Below the pieces are notes generated by a model, which had not been told where the DNA came from, searched no databases, and saw only the letters and a program-made list of their open reading frames with translations. A stretch of 34,841 bases of DNA from the NCBI GenBank assembly GCA_029003555.1, contig JAQYCE010000077.1, forward strand, positions 1-34,841. The letters are read 5' to 3'. The first letter of the stretch is position 1. Each line of letters starts with the position of its first letter. Positions 15,001 to 23,543 of this stretch are shown here, in pieces. The stretch is from Bacillota bacterium. Its GTDB lineage: Bacteria > Bacillota > Clostridia > Tissierellales > Peptoniphilaceae. The position numbers and the translations under genes were made by a program.

Positions 15001-16199
15001 TAGGCCTTGAGTCCGTGTTTGATTTCCTTCCAGTCCATGCTCTTGGAAAAGAGGGCATAGAGATTAACCGGTATCCAGGTCAGGAGGAAGAACCAGAAAA
15101 AGAGGATTCCCTTCCAGTAGTCTCGCAGGCCCTTCTTACAGTAGATCGTGATGAAAAGGGCAAGGAGGGTGGGCGGAAGAACCATGAAGAAAAGGTTCAC
15201 CAGGGTAAAGTGGAGGCGGATGACCGTTGTGGTATTGACGAAACCGACCAGGAGGAGGGTCAGGATGGGTAAAATTAGGCTGACGTTCCCCATATAGGTC
15301 CCTGTCATCATCATCAGGGAATCAAAGGGATTTTTCCCTTGATCTGTGAAAATGGATTTGATCGTTGACCGGCCCATTTTTTCAAAGACCTGTTTGGCCC
15401 CTTTGGCCCAGCGGGACCGTTGGACAAGGGATTGGGACAGGGTAATCACCTGTTCATCATAAAAAATGGCTTTCGGGGCATAGGCAATGTGGTTTCCGGA
15501 AAGGGAATTTTGGACGGTAAATTCGATATCCTCAGTCAGGGTCGAGGTGTTCCAGCCTCCGGACTCATCCAGGAGGGCCTTGCTGACCATAAAGCCGGTC
15601 CCGGTGATGATGGCATTCATGCCCAAAACGGACCGTGAATGATTATAAAAAAGATCCACAAGCAGCAAATAGATGGAGTGGGCGCTGGAAACACAGGTGG
15701 CGGAGGGGTTCTGCCCCTCCCGGAAGCCCTGGCAAGCCTCAAAGCCGGCATCCAAAGCCCGGTTCATCTCGGCAAGAAAACCCGGGTCGACGGTATTATC
15801 GGCATCGAAAAGAAGGTAGGCATCAAAATCACGGTCATGGAGGTCGATGAAGGTCTGGTGGAGGACGTCGCCCTTGTTCCGGATATTCTCATTGTATTCA
15901 AGGACGGTGGCCCTTGTCTTTTTCGCCTCCTCAACCGTCCGGTCCGTGCAATTGTTGGCCAGGACAAAGACCTCATAGGCCTCATCCGGATAGTCAAGCT
16001 TGCCCAGGGATTCTACGCATTGGCGGATGACCGCCTCCTCATTCCTTGCCGGGATAAGGATGGCAAATTTGTGGAAGACCTTGGACTCGGGATAGGTTTT
16101 TTCTCGACGGAAAAAGTTCAAGCCGATGACAAAAAAATAGAGTCCATAGAGGTTGACAAGGACGAAGAGGATATAAAAAACAGCTTTAAAAATAGGCAT
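15000..16199 (-). CDS. family 2 glycosyltransferase, membrane-bound processive type
   Basis: A 399-residue GT2 enzyme with one N-terminal membrane segment (about 5-28), a cytosolic GT-A domain and about three C-terminal membrane segments (from about 290). The motifs of processive synthases are present: FAILIPARNEE at 46-55, DAD at 132-134, TED at 222-224 and QRSRW at 260-264. Such proteins make polymers such as poly-N-acetylglucosamine, hyaluronan or cellulose-like glucans, or add single sugars to lipids; which one cannot be told without partner genes, and none is adjacent. AAGGAGAAAC precedes the ATG. It is divergent from the YitT gene. Confidence 0.88.
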   Translation of the reverse strand: MPIFKAVFYILFVLVNLYGLYFFVIGLNFFRREKTYPESKVFHKFAILIPARNEEAVIRQCVESLGKLDYPDEAYEVFVLANNCTDRTVEEAKKTRATVLEYNENIRNKGDVLHQTFIDLHDRDFDAYLLFDADNTVDPGFLAEMNRALDAGFEACQGFREGQNPSATCVSSAHSIYLLLVDLFYNHSRSVLGMNAIITGTGFMVSKALLDESGGWNTSTLTEDIEFTVQNSLSGNHIAYAPKAIFYDEQVITLSQSLVQRSRWAKGAKQVFEKMGRSTIKSIFTDQGKNPFDSLMMMTGTYMGNVSLILPILTLLLVGFVNTTTVIRLHFTLVNLFFMVLPPTLLALFITIYCKKGLRDYWKGILFFWFFLLTWIPVNLYALFSKSMDWKEIKHGLKA

Positions 16200-16380
16200 A
16201 GTTTCTCCTTGGACCCGATGGACTGGACTCCCAATGATTACAGTATTTTTGTAGTATTAGTCTATTTGTTCGGCCTCCTTCTGTCAAATGTCATCCGCCG
16301 GTCCTTCTTTATTATTTTGAGGTACAATACAGGAGGTAGAAAGATAACAAGCACTCATCTTCAGGAGGGAGGAAAACGAT

Positions 16381-17286
16381 TTGAAACCGAAATCATGGAA
16401 GGTCCCCACCGGGAGGTCGAATCGGATGCTGGACCTGGTCGGCAACATTCTCTATCTTAGCGTGGCCACCTTTATCATCGCTACTGCTATTTTCTTTTTT
16501 CTCATGCCCAGCAAGGCTTCTGTATCCAGCATCACGGGCCTGTCCATTGTTCTGACCCACTTTATTCCCCTGTCGGTCGCCCAAATTACCATGGTCATGA
16601 ATGTGGGGCTATTGATCATTGGCTTTATCCTTTTTGGCCGGGAGTTCGGCGGAAAAACCGTCTACACCTCGATCCTCCTCCCCTTGCTCCTCCGCTTTTA
16701 TGAGGTCCTCCTTCCCAACAATGGATCTCTGACCGGGGATGCCACTTTGGATGTGGCCTGCTATATCTTTGTGGTCTCCATCGGCCTCTCCATGCTCTTC
16801 AATGACAATGCCTCATCCGGGGGCCTGGATATCGTGGCCAAGATCCTCCAGCGCTTCCTCCATATGGAGATCGGCCAGGCCCTCTCCTTGGCGGGCATTG
16901 TCATCGCCCTCTCCTCGGCCCTGGTCTATGACACCAAGACCGTGGCTCTTTCCCTCTTGGGGACCTATCTCAACGGGATCGTCCTCGACCACTATATCTT
17001 CGGCCAGACGGGGAAGAAGCGGGTCTGCATCATGACCTCCCAGGAGGAGGTGGTCCGTCAGTTCATCCTCCAGAACCTCCGGAGTGGGGCTACGATTTAT
17101 GAGGCGATTGGCGGATTTGACCTCCAGCCTAGGCGAGAGATTATCACCATTGTCAATAAGCAGGAATACCAGCAGCTCATGACCTTCCTGGAAAAAACGG
17201 ATCCCCAGGCCTTCGTCACCATTTACAACGTGACCGAAGTCCGCTATATCCCCAAGCCGGTTTTGGGCCATGATGCTGAGCGATGA
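16381..17286 (+). CDS. YitT family membrane protein
   Basis: A 301-residue protein with about six membrane segments (DUF161/YitT_membrane repeats) and a C-terminal soluble DUF2179 domain from about residue 215 (VCIMTSQEEVVRQFIL... EIITIVNKQEYQQL). Markers of the family include the SSGGLDIVAKIL segment, corresponding to the GGxDIxA repeat of YitT proteins. Function is not established; transport of small molecules is suspected. The start is TTG, eight bases after AGGAGGGAGG. The following thioesterase gene begins 25 bases after its stop and may share its transcript. Confidence 0.85.
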   Translation: MKPKSWKVPTGRSNRMLDLVGNILYLSVATFIIATAIFFFLMPSKASVSSITGLSIVLTHFIPLSVAQITMVMNVGLLIIGFILFGREFGGKTVYTSILLPLLLRFYEVLLPNNGSLTGDATLDVACYIFVVSIGLSMLFNDNASSGGLDIVAKILQRFLHMEIGQALSLAGIVIALSSALVYDTKTVALSLLGTYLNGIVLDHYIFGQTGKKRVCIMTSQEEVVRQFILQNLRSGATIYEAIGGFDLQPRREIITIVNKQEYQQLMTFLEKTDPQAFVTIYNVTEVRYIPKPVLGHDAER

Positions 17287-17311
17287 ATGAAAAAAAGAAG
17301 GAGAAAAAAAG

Positions 17312-17788
17312 ATGAATAAAAAGATTGCCATTCAAGACACTTATGGGGAAAGATTCCAGCATTGCTGGGGTTGTGGGCCCAAGAATGAGGGTGGGCTCCA
17401 CCTCCAATCCTACCCTAGCGAAGATGGGGAGACCTGTATTTGCCAAGTCACGCCGGATGACCGGTTTACCGGCGGCGTCCCGGCCAACCTCTTTGGCGGC
17501 ATGATCGCCATGATCTTCGACTGCCATGGGACTGCCTCAGCCGCCTGGTTCGCCCATAAGAAAAAGGGCCTGGACCTGACTCCGGACACCGTCATCGGCC
17601 GTTTTATCACCGCCCACCTGGAGGTCGACTTCCTCCGCCCGGTGCCCATGAATGAGCCGGTCACCGTGACCAGCCGCCTGGAAGAGCTCACCGACCGCAA
17701 GGCCGTCATCACCATGGAGATGGAGGCCGCCGGCCAGCCCCGGGCCAAGGCCAAGATGGTGGCCGTGGCCGTGAAAAAGGACATGTAA
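17312..17788 (+). CDS. PaaI-type thioesterase, hotdog fold
   Basis: A 158-residue hotdog-fold protein of the PaaI/4HBT group, which hydrolyses acyl-CoA thioesters. FQHCWGCGPKNEGGLHL near residues 15-31 is the typical CFGCGPxNPxGL opening, and GGMIAMIFDCHGTASA near residues 61-76 contains the helix with the expected catalytic acidic residue. AGGAGA lies upstream of the ATG. Acyl substrate unknown. Confidence 0.82.
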   Translation: MNKKIAIQDTYGERFQHCWGCGPKNEGGLHLQSYPSEDGETCICQVTPDDRFTGGVPANLFGGMIAMIFDCHGTASAAWFAHKKKGLDLTPDTVIGRFITAHLEVDFLRPVPMNEPVTVTSRLEELTDRKAVITMEMEAAGQPRAKAKMVAVAVKKDM

Positions 17789-17790
17789 AG

Positions 17791-18279
17791 TCAGGAGGGG
17801 GTCCGGGCCTGGGGAGGGATCATGGGGATGAAAATCGTCTCGATCAGGTCATCGATCCGCTCATAATCCGGACTCAGGCCCCCTCCTTCAAAAGTGGCGA
17901 AGAGCCGGTAGCCCAGTCGAAATCCGTTCCGCTCATAGGCACGGATTTTTTTGACCGCATTCACCATATAATTGCTGTCGCCGATCAGCCCAAAATGCTC
18001 CCAATAGATTTCCTTTTCCGTGCTCGGATCAAAGAAAGTAAAATCCGGATAAACCGTGGCCCCGTCCTCCATGAGGAGTGGGGCCTCATATTTATAAGTC
18101 ACCCCGGCTTTTTCCAAGGCGTCCGCAATAATCTTCTCCGTCTTTGACCGGACCCGCTCATGGTTATTCGTATAAATCCGGGGATCATCCTGGCGGAAGG
18201 ACCGCCCCTGATAACTCCTGTTTTTCCAGGCCGCCAGCTTCTCCTGCAAGGTCGGCTGGACCGGAGTGATGAGCCCCCT
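17791..18279 (-). CDS. endonuclease-like protein, N-terminally truncated
   Basis: The reading frame is open up to a TTG at 18420, but 18345-18420 is occupied by the terminator of the lipoprotein gene, so the coding part probably starts near 18279 (about 162 residues). The recognisable part reads ERVRSKTEKIIADALEKAG, YKYEAPLLMEDG, VYPDFTFFDP, IYWEHFGLIGDSNYM and a late YERNGFRLGYRLFATFE. This arrangement (RSKxE, PDFT, YWEH) belongs to a PD-(D/E)XK nuclease-like family of unknown function seen in Firmicutes. Relatives, as I recall them, have an additional N-terminal helical region that is missing here, and no ribosome site is seen before 18279. It is likely a decaying gene. Confidence 0.55.
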   Translation of the reverse strand, partial: RGLITPVQPTLQEKLAAWKNRSYQGRSFRQDDPRIYTNNHERVRSKTEKIIADALEKAGVTYKYEAPLLMEDGATVYPDFTFFDPSTEKEIYWEHFGLIGDSNYMVNAVKKIRAYERNGFRLGYRLFATFEGGGLSPDYERIDDLIETIFIPMIPPQARTPS

Positions 18280-18342
18280 CATTTGGCGAAACCAGGAGAA
18301 AGGGGGGCCACCGTGAGCTCCAAGGATCCACCCGGTCGGGAA

Positions 18343-18396
18343 AAAACACATGGCCCCCAAAAACCGGATGGGGAGATCCGGTCTTCGGGGGCCATG
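18343..18396 (-). terminator. large intrinsic terminator of the lipoprotein gene
   Basis: CATGGCCCCC (18349-18358) pairs with GGGGGCCATG (18387-18396), and inside it ACCGGAT (18363-18369) pairs with ATCCGGT (18376-18382), separated by a four-by-four internal loop. On the minus strand the stem is followed by TGTTTTTT. A second small hairpin AGCC-GAAA-GGCT with T6 points the other way at 18401-18417. Confidence 0.75.
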
Positions 18397-18423
18397 CATG
18401 AGCCGAAAGGCTTTTTTCAACTT

Positions 18424-19110
18424 TTATTTCACAGAGATGCGGTAAATTTCTTCGAGCGAGATGGGGATGGAGCTTTCGGGCTGGGTGTTTTTGATTTCTC
18501 CGCCGAAATAAACTTCGACCGATTTTCCCTCAAGGTCTTGAGTGGTTGACTCGCCGCCTCCGCCATTTTCCAAATGGTCCGTCGGCAGGGAGATGGGCTT
18601 GGTCAGGAGGTCCTTGAAAGAAAAGGCCTCATCAACCTCCGTCGCTTCGACCATGAGGGCATGGTCTTCGACCTGGATGACCTTGGCGGTGAAGTGGCCG
18701 ACCCATTTTGGGATTTGGTCGCTTTCTTCTTTGAGCTTGATATCCCGGAATAGGGTCCAGCCATTGTCCGTCCGGACATTGAGATAGCCCTTTTCCCAGT
18801 TTTGGTAGGCAAAGCCCTTGCCGAAGTTGGATTCATCATCATTGGCCGGGATTTTGCCTTCTTCCACCGCGCTTTTGATTTCCCCATCGGGCGTGCCGCA
18901 GGTGACCATGGCGTTTTTATAGCCCGTGTCCGCATAAACCACGCCGTCGACCTTGACCATGGGGCGGGCATCTGCCTCAGCTTCCACTGCACCGGATTCC
19001 ACCGGCTCGCTTTGCTTTTCCGAGCTTTGGCCTCCAGGGGCATCCGGCCCGCTACAGGCGGAAAGGACTACCATCATCAGGGCTAGCAAAAAGACAATAT
19101 TTTTCCTCAT
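18424..19110 (-). CDS. lipoprotein of unknown function
   Basis: A 228-residue exported protein. Residues 1-19 form a signal peptide with lipobox LSAC and lipidation at Cys19, followed by a Ser/Glu-rich linker. The mature part contains VKVDGVVYADTGYKN (a segment found in several small clostridial lipoproteins) and two beta-rich stretches (AKVIQVEDHALMVEA and EVYFGGEIKN). No enzyme motif is visible. It begins nine bases after the TrhA gene, with its GGAGG overlapping the TrhA stop codon, so both are probably one operon. Confidence 0.75.
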   Translation of the reverse strand: MRKNIVFLLALMMVVLSACSGPDAPGGQSSEKQSEPVESGAVEAEADARPMVKVDGVVYADTGYKNAMVTCGTPDGEIKSAVEEGKIPANDDESNFGKGFAYQNWEKGYLNVRTDNGWTLFRDIKLKEESDQIPKWVGHFTAKVIQVEDHALMVEATEVDEAFSFKDLLTKPISLPTDHLENGGGGESTTQDLEGKSVEVYFGGEIKNTQPESSIPISLEEIYRISVK

Positions 19111-19119
19111 AGAATCCTC

Positions 19120-19797
19120 CTAAGACAGGTAAAGGTAAAAGCCGAAGAATTGGGTGACGGCAGCGGCCAGGACGAAGAGGTGCCAGATGACGTGGTGCCA
19201 CTTCCACTCGGTCTTCCGGTAGAAGTAGGTGCCGACGGTGTAGAGGACGCCGCCCAGGGCGATGAGGAAGAAGAATTTCCAGAGCCCGTATTGGATGATG
19301 GGCTTGAGGAAGAGGAGACCCAACCAGCCCATGGCAATATAAATGAAGACCGTGACCCGGATCCACTTGTCGTAGTTCTTGTAGGTGACGATTTTGAAGA
19401 GGGTTCCGGCGATGGCGATGGTCCAGATGAGGACCATGAAGAGGATCCGGGGGAGGCCTTTAGTCAGGAAGAAGATGGGAGGCGTGAAGGACCCGGCGAT
19501 GAAGAGGTAGATGGCCGTGTGGTCAAAGATCCGGAGGATGGCTTTGGCCTTGGGGGGCTGGACCGCATGGTAGACAGTGGAGCAGAGGAAGAGCCAGATG
19601 AAGCAGCCGCCATATATGGCGTAGGCAACGATACCGGGGATGGACTGGCGGCGGACTTGGGTTAAGATAAGGACGACGAGGAAGAGGATGCCCAGGGGGA
19701 CACCGATGCCGTGGGTGACGGAATTGAGGATTTCCAGTTTGAGTCGCATTTTTCGTTGAGCTTCTTGGATGGGGTCTTGTCGTTGGGCTTGGTCCAT
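19120..19797 (-). CDS. trhA: TrhA/hemolysin III family membrane protein
   Basis: A 225-residue, seven-helix membrane protein of the PAQR superfamily (bacterial YqfA/hemolysin III group). The expected metal-site pattern is present: NSVTHGIG near the first helix, CSTVYHAV (SxxxH) near residue 77, DHTAIYLFIAGSFTP, and the late WKWHHVIWHLFVL with paired histidines. In B. subtilis and E. coli relatives are linked to membrane fluidity homeostasis; haemolysis is not a general property. AAAGGAGG precedes the ATG. Divergent from pckA. Confidence 0.9.
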   Translation of the reverse strand: MDQAQRQDPIQEAQRKMRLKLEILNSVTHGIGVPLGILFLVVLILTQVRRQSIPGIVAYAIYGGCFIWLFLCSTVYHAVQPPKAKAILRIFDHTAIYLFIAGSFTPPIFFLTKGLPRILFMVLIWTIAIAGTLFKIVTYKNYDKWIRVTVFIYIAMGWLGLLFLKPIIQYGLWKFFFLIALGGVLYTVGTYFYRKTEWKWHHVIWHLFVLAAAVTQFFGFYLYLS

Positions 19798-19978
19798 GGG
19801 GGCCTCCTTTCTCCTTTGGTGGAGTCATTTTCTTCATTATAACGCAAAAGAGAAGGGGGACTGGTGGAGGAAAAAAGAAGGAGGACAATATTTTTTCTTC
19901 CGGATGGATAAAATCGGGTATGATAAATATGATGCAAGCAGAACTTTGCCAAACGGTTTCTTAAAAGGAGGATATGCG

Positions 19979-21619
19979 ATGTCAACGATTCTTGGTTTTA
20001 ACCGGTCCCAGATTAATGCGGACAACAAGGATATTTCCAGACTCCGGTCCCTGGTCATGACCCCATTCTATGGGAACAATGTCATTGAAGTGAATGATAT
20101 TCAGACGGCCTACGACCTGGCAGTCAAGTCCCCGGGGACCATTGTCACGGATTTGCCCATCTATAAGCCTGAGGTGATGGGCCTGCGGAAGGACTCCAAG
20201 GTCTTGCTCTTCAACGACGGCTCGGTCACCGGGAGAGCGGCAGCTGCCCGCCGGATCCAGGGCTTCAAGGGCGTGGATGAAGACGACCTCAACAAGAAGG
20301 TCATGGACGCCATCTACGATTCCCGCTGGGGCACCCTCTACCATGCCCAGACCGTCATCGGTTTGGATGAGGACTTCATGGTCCGGGCCCACCTCCTTCT
20401 CCCTGAAGGCGAGGAAAACCTCCTCTACAACTGGATGCTGAACTTCCAGCCCCTAAACACCAAGTACGCCGAGATGTATAAGGAATCCAAGAAGATCGAA
20501 GAGACCGACATTTTCGTCTTCTCTGATCCCCAATGGTCCCACCCCGACCATCCCATGGGCCTGACCTATTTCGACAGCGAACATAACTGCGCCGCCCTCT
20601 TGGGCATGAAGTATTTCGGCGAGCACAAGAAGGGGACCCTGACCCTGGCCTGGTCCATCGCCAACCGGAACGGCTATGCCTCCTGTCACGGCGGGGCCAA
20701 GACTATCCTCCACGAAGGGGACGACCCCTACACCATGGCCGTCTTCGGCCTGTCCGGTTCCGGGAAATCCACCATCACCCATGCCAAGCATGGCGATAAG
20801 TATGAGATCAAGATCCTCCACGACGACGCCTTTGTCATCAACGTGGCGGAAAAATACGGGATTGCCATGGAGCCCACCTACTTCGACAAGACCCAGGACT
20901 ATCCCACCGACTCCCCGGACAACACCTACCTCTTGAGCCTCCAGAACTGCGGAGCCACCGTGGATGATGAGGGCAAGATTGTCCCCATCACCCAGGACAT
21001 CCGCAACGGCAACGGCCGGGCCATCAAGTCCAAGCTCTGGTCCCCCAACCGGGTTGACCGCCTGTCCGACCCCATCGACGCCATCTTCTGGATCATGAAG
21101 GACCCCACCCTGCCGCCCCTCCTCCGGGTCAACTCCAAGGTCATGGGCACCCTCATGGGGGCCACCCTCTCCACCAAGAGAACCTCCGCTGAACGCCTGG
21201 CCAAGGGCGTGGACCCCACCGCTTTGGTCATCGAGCCCTACGCCAACCCCTTCCGGACCTACCCCTTGGCCAATGACTACCGGAAGTTCCTGGAGCTCAT
21301 CGAAAACGACACAGCCTGCTACATCCTCAACACCGGCTTCTATATGGACAAGAAGATCCCCAAGGAAGTCACCCTGGGCGTCATCGAAAACCTGGTCGAG
21401 AAGAAGGACCAGTGGAAGCCTTGGCTGGGTCTGGAAGAATTCGACTACATGCCGGTGGAAGGCTTCGAACCGGACAAGCAGGAAGACGGCTACAAGGAAA
21501 AGGCCACCCACTCCTTCGAAGTCAAACTCGACTACATCGAGAACCTGGACGACTTCAACCAGCTCCCCGACGAAGCGGCCCAGGCCCTTCGGAAGGTCAT
21601 TGAAGCCTTGAGAAAATAA
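19979..21619 (+). CDS. pckA: phosphoenolpyruvate carboxykinase (ATP)
   Basis: A 546-residue ATP-dependent PEPCK, interconverting oxaloacetate + ATP and PEP + CO2 + ADP. The nucleotide-binding P-loop GLSGSGKST is at 257-265, followed by the metal-binding HDDAFVI region and the RGGAK-like CHGGAKT segment before it. In fermenting anaerobes the enzyme often runs toward oxaloacetate (anaplerotic) and conserves ATP. The reading frame is open 210 bases upstream, but ATG 19979 is preceded by AAAAGGAGG and begins the family-like MSTILGFNRSQ, so it is the start. A strong terminator follows. Confidence 0.92.
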   Translation: MSTILGFNRSQINADNKDISRLRSLVMTPFYGNNVIEVNDIQTAYDLAVKSPGTIVTDLPIYKPEVMGLRKDSKVLLFNDGSVTGRAAAARRIQGFKGVDEDDLNKKVMDAIYDSRWGTLYHAQTVIGLDEDFMVRAHLLLPEGEENLLYNWMLNFQPLNTKYAEMYKESKKIEETDIFVFSDPQWSHPDHPMGLTYFDSEHNCAALLGMKYFGEHKKGTLTLAWSIANRNGYASCHGGAKTILHEGDDPYTMAVFGLSGSGKSTITHAKHGDKYEIKILHDDAFVINVAEKYGIAMEPTYFDKTQDYPTDSPDNTYLLSLQNCGATVDDEGKIVPITQDIRNGNGRAIKSKLWSPNRVDRLSDPIDAIFWIMKDPTLPPLLRVNSKVMGTLMGATLSTKRTSAERLAKGVDPTALVIEPYANPFRTYPLANDYRKFLELIENDTACYILNTGFYMDKKIPKEVTLGVIENLVEKKDQWKPWLGLEEFDYMPVEGFEPDKQEDGYKEKATHSFEVKLDYIENLDDFNQLPDEAAQALRKVIEALRK

Positions 21620-21636
21620 TCCATCATTCGGAAGAT

Positions 21637-21677
21637 AAAACCCCCGACCGGGCCCTGGCTCAGTCGGGGGTTTCTTT
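21637..21677. terminator. bidirectional terminator between pckA and the ArsR gene
   Basis: AAACCCCCGAC (21638-21648) and GTCGGGGGTTT (21663-21673) form an 11-bp stem around 14 bases. T-rich on the right, A-rich on the left. Confidence 0.85.
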
Positions 21678-21704
21678 ACCTGGATGCCTTCGATAAAAGG
21701 AAGG

Positions 21705-22028
21705 CTAGTTTTCCGGGACATGGTCCTCACAGAGGTGGGCCCGGGAGATCCGGATGATGTCGCGAACATGGTCATCCGACATCCGGTAGTAGATGAACTT
21801 CCCATCCCGGCGGGACCGGACCAGGTCCTTATCCCGGAGGATTTTCAATTGGTGGGAAATGGCGGACACCGTCAGGCCCAGCCGCTCCGAAAGCTCGCTC
21901 ACATTTTTTTCGCTTTCCCCCAGCTCATAGAGGATCCGGAGGCGGGTAGGATCGCCCAGGACAAAGAAGAAGCGGGCCAGGTTCTCATTGATCACCATCT
22001 CTTGTTGGTCCACATGTAGATTTGACAT
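21705..22028 (-). CDS. ArsR/SmtB family repressor, likely zinc-responsive
   Basis: A 107-residue winged-helix repressor. GDPTRLRILYEL and the recognition helix VSAISHQLKILR are standard ArsR features. The alpha-3 cysteine metal site (ELCVCDL) is absent. Instead the C-terminal helix carries Asp85-x-His87-x10-His98-x2-Glu101, an exact match to the alpha-5 D-x-H-x10-H-x2-E zinc/cobalt site of CzrA and SmtB. It should bind DNA without metal and release it with zinc. No metal exporter gene is adjacent, so it may act on its own promoter or elsewhere. Confidence 0.9.
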   Translation of the reverse strand: MSNLHVDQQEMVINENLARFFFVLGDPTRLRILYELGESEKNVSELSERLGLTVSAISHQLKILRDKDLVRSRRDGKFIYYRMSDDHVRDIIRISRAHLCEDHVPEN

Positions 22029-22047
22029 TTACAACCCCTATTCGTTC

Positions 22048-22084
22048 GCTTACTATGGTAGTACTTTCTACTTGAAGTCACTTC
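22048..22084. promoter_or_regulatory. palindromes upstream of the ArsR gene, possible operator
   Basis: Two short symmetric sites occur just upstream of the repressor start: TACTA-TGG-TAGTA (22051-22063) and GAAGT-C-ACTTC (22074-22084). Autoregulation by ArsR proteins is usual, so these are candidate operators, but they differ from each other. Confidence 0.35.
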
Positions 22085-22187
22085 TATTATTATCTTACAT
22101 GGAATGAGAAAAAAAAGAATCTTTTTTTGCAGGAGGGTCTCATTGACCGGCAATCCGGCCGAGGCCCGAAGAGGAAGGAGAGGAAAG

Positions 22188-22634
22188 ATGAGAGCACTCG
22201 TCCAATGCGTCAGCCAGGCTTCCGTGGAGGTCGAAGGAAAAACCATCGGAGAAATCGGAAAGGGCTACCTGGTCCTTTTGGGAGTGGGCCCGGAGGACGG
22301 TCCCGAGGAGGTGGAGAAGCTTTGGAACAAGATCTACCGCCTCCGGGTCTTCATGGACGACCAGGGCAAGACCAACTGGAATTTGGAAAAAGTAGGGGGG
22401 TCCTGCCTGATCGTCTCCCAGTTCACCCTATATGGAGATTTCCGGAAGGGAAACCGCCCCTCCTTTACCAAGGCCGCTCCTCCCGCCCTGGGCGAAAAGC
22501 TCTATCTGGATTTCGTCGCCCGGGCCAAGCAGGACCTGGACCGGGTGGAATCCGGCGAATTCGGCGCCGACATGAAGGTCCACCTGGTTAACGACGGCCC
22601 CTTCACCATCTGGCTGGATACCGCCGAACTCTAG
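22188..22634 (+). CDS. dtd: D-aminoacyl-tRNA deacylase
   Basis: A 148-residue Dtd enzyme that removes D-amino acids (and glycine) wrongly attached to tRNA. SQFTLYG at 77-83 and the Gly-Pro motif NDGPFTIW at 135-142 define the active site at the dimer interface. The start at 22188 follows AAGGAGAGG; the frame opens earlier at 22104 but those residues (a basic RKKRIFF stretch) do not belong to the family. Its TAG stop overlaps the stop of the convergent nitroreductase gene in CTAG. The usual relA/spoT neighbour is absent. Confidence 0.92.
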   Translation: MRALVQCVSQASVEVEGKTIGEIGKGYLVLLGVGPEDGPEEVEKLWNKIYRLRVFMDDQGKTNWNLEKVGGSCLIVSQFTLYGDFRKGNRPSFTKAAPPALGEKLYLDFVARAKQDLDRVESGEFGADMKVHLVNDGPFTIWLDTAEL

Positions 22635-23416
22635 TCGGCCTTGGCCGAGGGGTCCGGCCCCTCCTCATAGAGGCGGAAGCCCTGATCTTTTGCAACCTTG
22701 GTCAGGCGGTTTCGCTTAAGGTTCATGGTCCCGATTTTCTTGACCACCTGGTCGCTGAAGCAGTCCACCCGGCGGTTGGCATCCCGGAGGTCATAGTAGG
22801 ACTGCATTTCCTCATCGTAGTCGGCCAAGGCCTCCAAATAGGGGGACCGGTCCTCATAGCCGTCGACGAAGGTCCGGAAGGCCATGTCCATCCTTGGCTT
22901 TTTCTGGGGGGCCTGGTTGGGGTAACCAAAGAGCATGCCCAACACGGGGAAGGTCCCTTGGGGGAGGTCCAGGACTTTGACCAGGCGGTCGGGGTCATTG
23001 AGGATGGATCCCAGGAAGACCCCACCCAGGTCCATGGACTCCAGGGCCACCATGACGTTTTGGGCCATGAGGGCGGCATCCGTCAGGGCTTGGGCGAAGA
23101 AGTTGACGTCCCAGGCATAGGGGGAGGGAGCTCCCTTTTCTTCGGCAATTTTCGCATTCCGGTAGGCATCCGCCACAAAGACCCAGACCTCAGGAGCACG
23201 GGCGATGTAGTCCTGCTGGCCGATATCGGCCAAGGCCCGTTTTTTCTCCGGGTCCTTGACCCGGATCAGGGAGGCCCATTGGAGGCCGATGGAAGTGGCG
23301 GTGTGTCGGGCCACCTCTAGGAGGGCCTGGATCTTCTCTTCCTCCACCGCAAGGTCCTTAAACTCCCGGTAGCTCCGGTGGTTCAGCATCTGGTCAATCA
23401 GAGGATTGGTATACAC
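22631..23416 (-). CDS. nitroreductase family protein, NfsA-like
   Basis: A 261-residue flavoprotein of the NfsA/FRP branch of nitroreductases, which reduce nitroaromatics, quinones or flavins with NAD(P)H and FMN. MLNHRSYREFKDLAV near the N-terminus holds the FMN-phosphate-binding HRSxRxF motif, and the central ALTDAALMAQNVMVALESMDLGG helix and PVLGMLFGYP segment are typical. The start is GTG with AAGGATGAG upstream. C-terminal residues 215-261 are charged and more variable. Confidence 0.88.
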   Translation of the reverse strand: MYTNPLIDQMLNHRSYREFKDLAVEEEKIQALLEVARHTATSIGLQWASLIRVKDPEKKRALADIGQQDYIARAPEVWVFVADAYRNAKIAEEKGAPSPYAWDVNFFAQALTDAALMAQNVMVALESMDLGGVFLGSILNDPDRLVKVLDLPQGTFPVLGMLFGYPNQAPQKKPRMDMAFRTFVDGYEDRSPYLEALADYDEEMQSYYDLRDANRRVDCFSDQVVKKIGTMNLKRNRLTKVAKDQGFRLYEEGPDPSAKAD

Positions 23417-23491
23417 GGCAATCTCATCCTTTCCGGCCCGGCCCCGGGCCCTCTTTTTTTCTGGAACTTTCTCCCCTTCTTTCTACCCAAT

Positions 23492-23520
23492 TTGGGAAGG
23501 ATCCGGTCCCCTTTTATGTT
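23492..23520 (+). promoter_or_regulatory. candidate promoter of the yybS-gdpP-rplI-dnaB cluster
   Basis: TTGGGA (23492-23497) and TATGTT (23515-23520) are 17 bases apart, each matching four of six consensus bases, and lie 24 bases before the first start codon. Confidence 0.35.
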
Positions 23521-23543
23521 AGAATGTTGAAAAGGAGTCATTT

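Noticed and set aside
19769..19978. N-terminal extension of PckA
   Set aside because: The family start and a strong ribosome site are at 19979; the extension crosses the divergent promoter region.
20453..21805. 450-codon antisense frame opposite pckA
   Set aside because: Shadow of the strongly biased pckA codons; gly/val/asp-rich low-information sequence.
22108..22128. A-run/T-run palindrome as a terminator upstream of dtd
   Set aside because: Only A-T pairs with almost no loop; lacks the GC stem of an intrinsic terminator.
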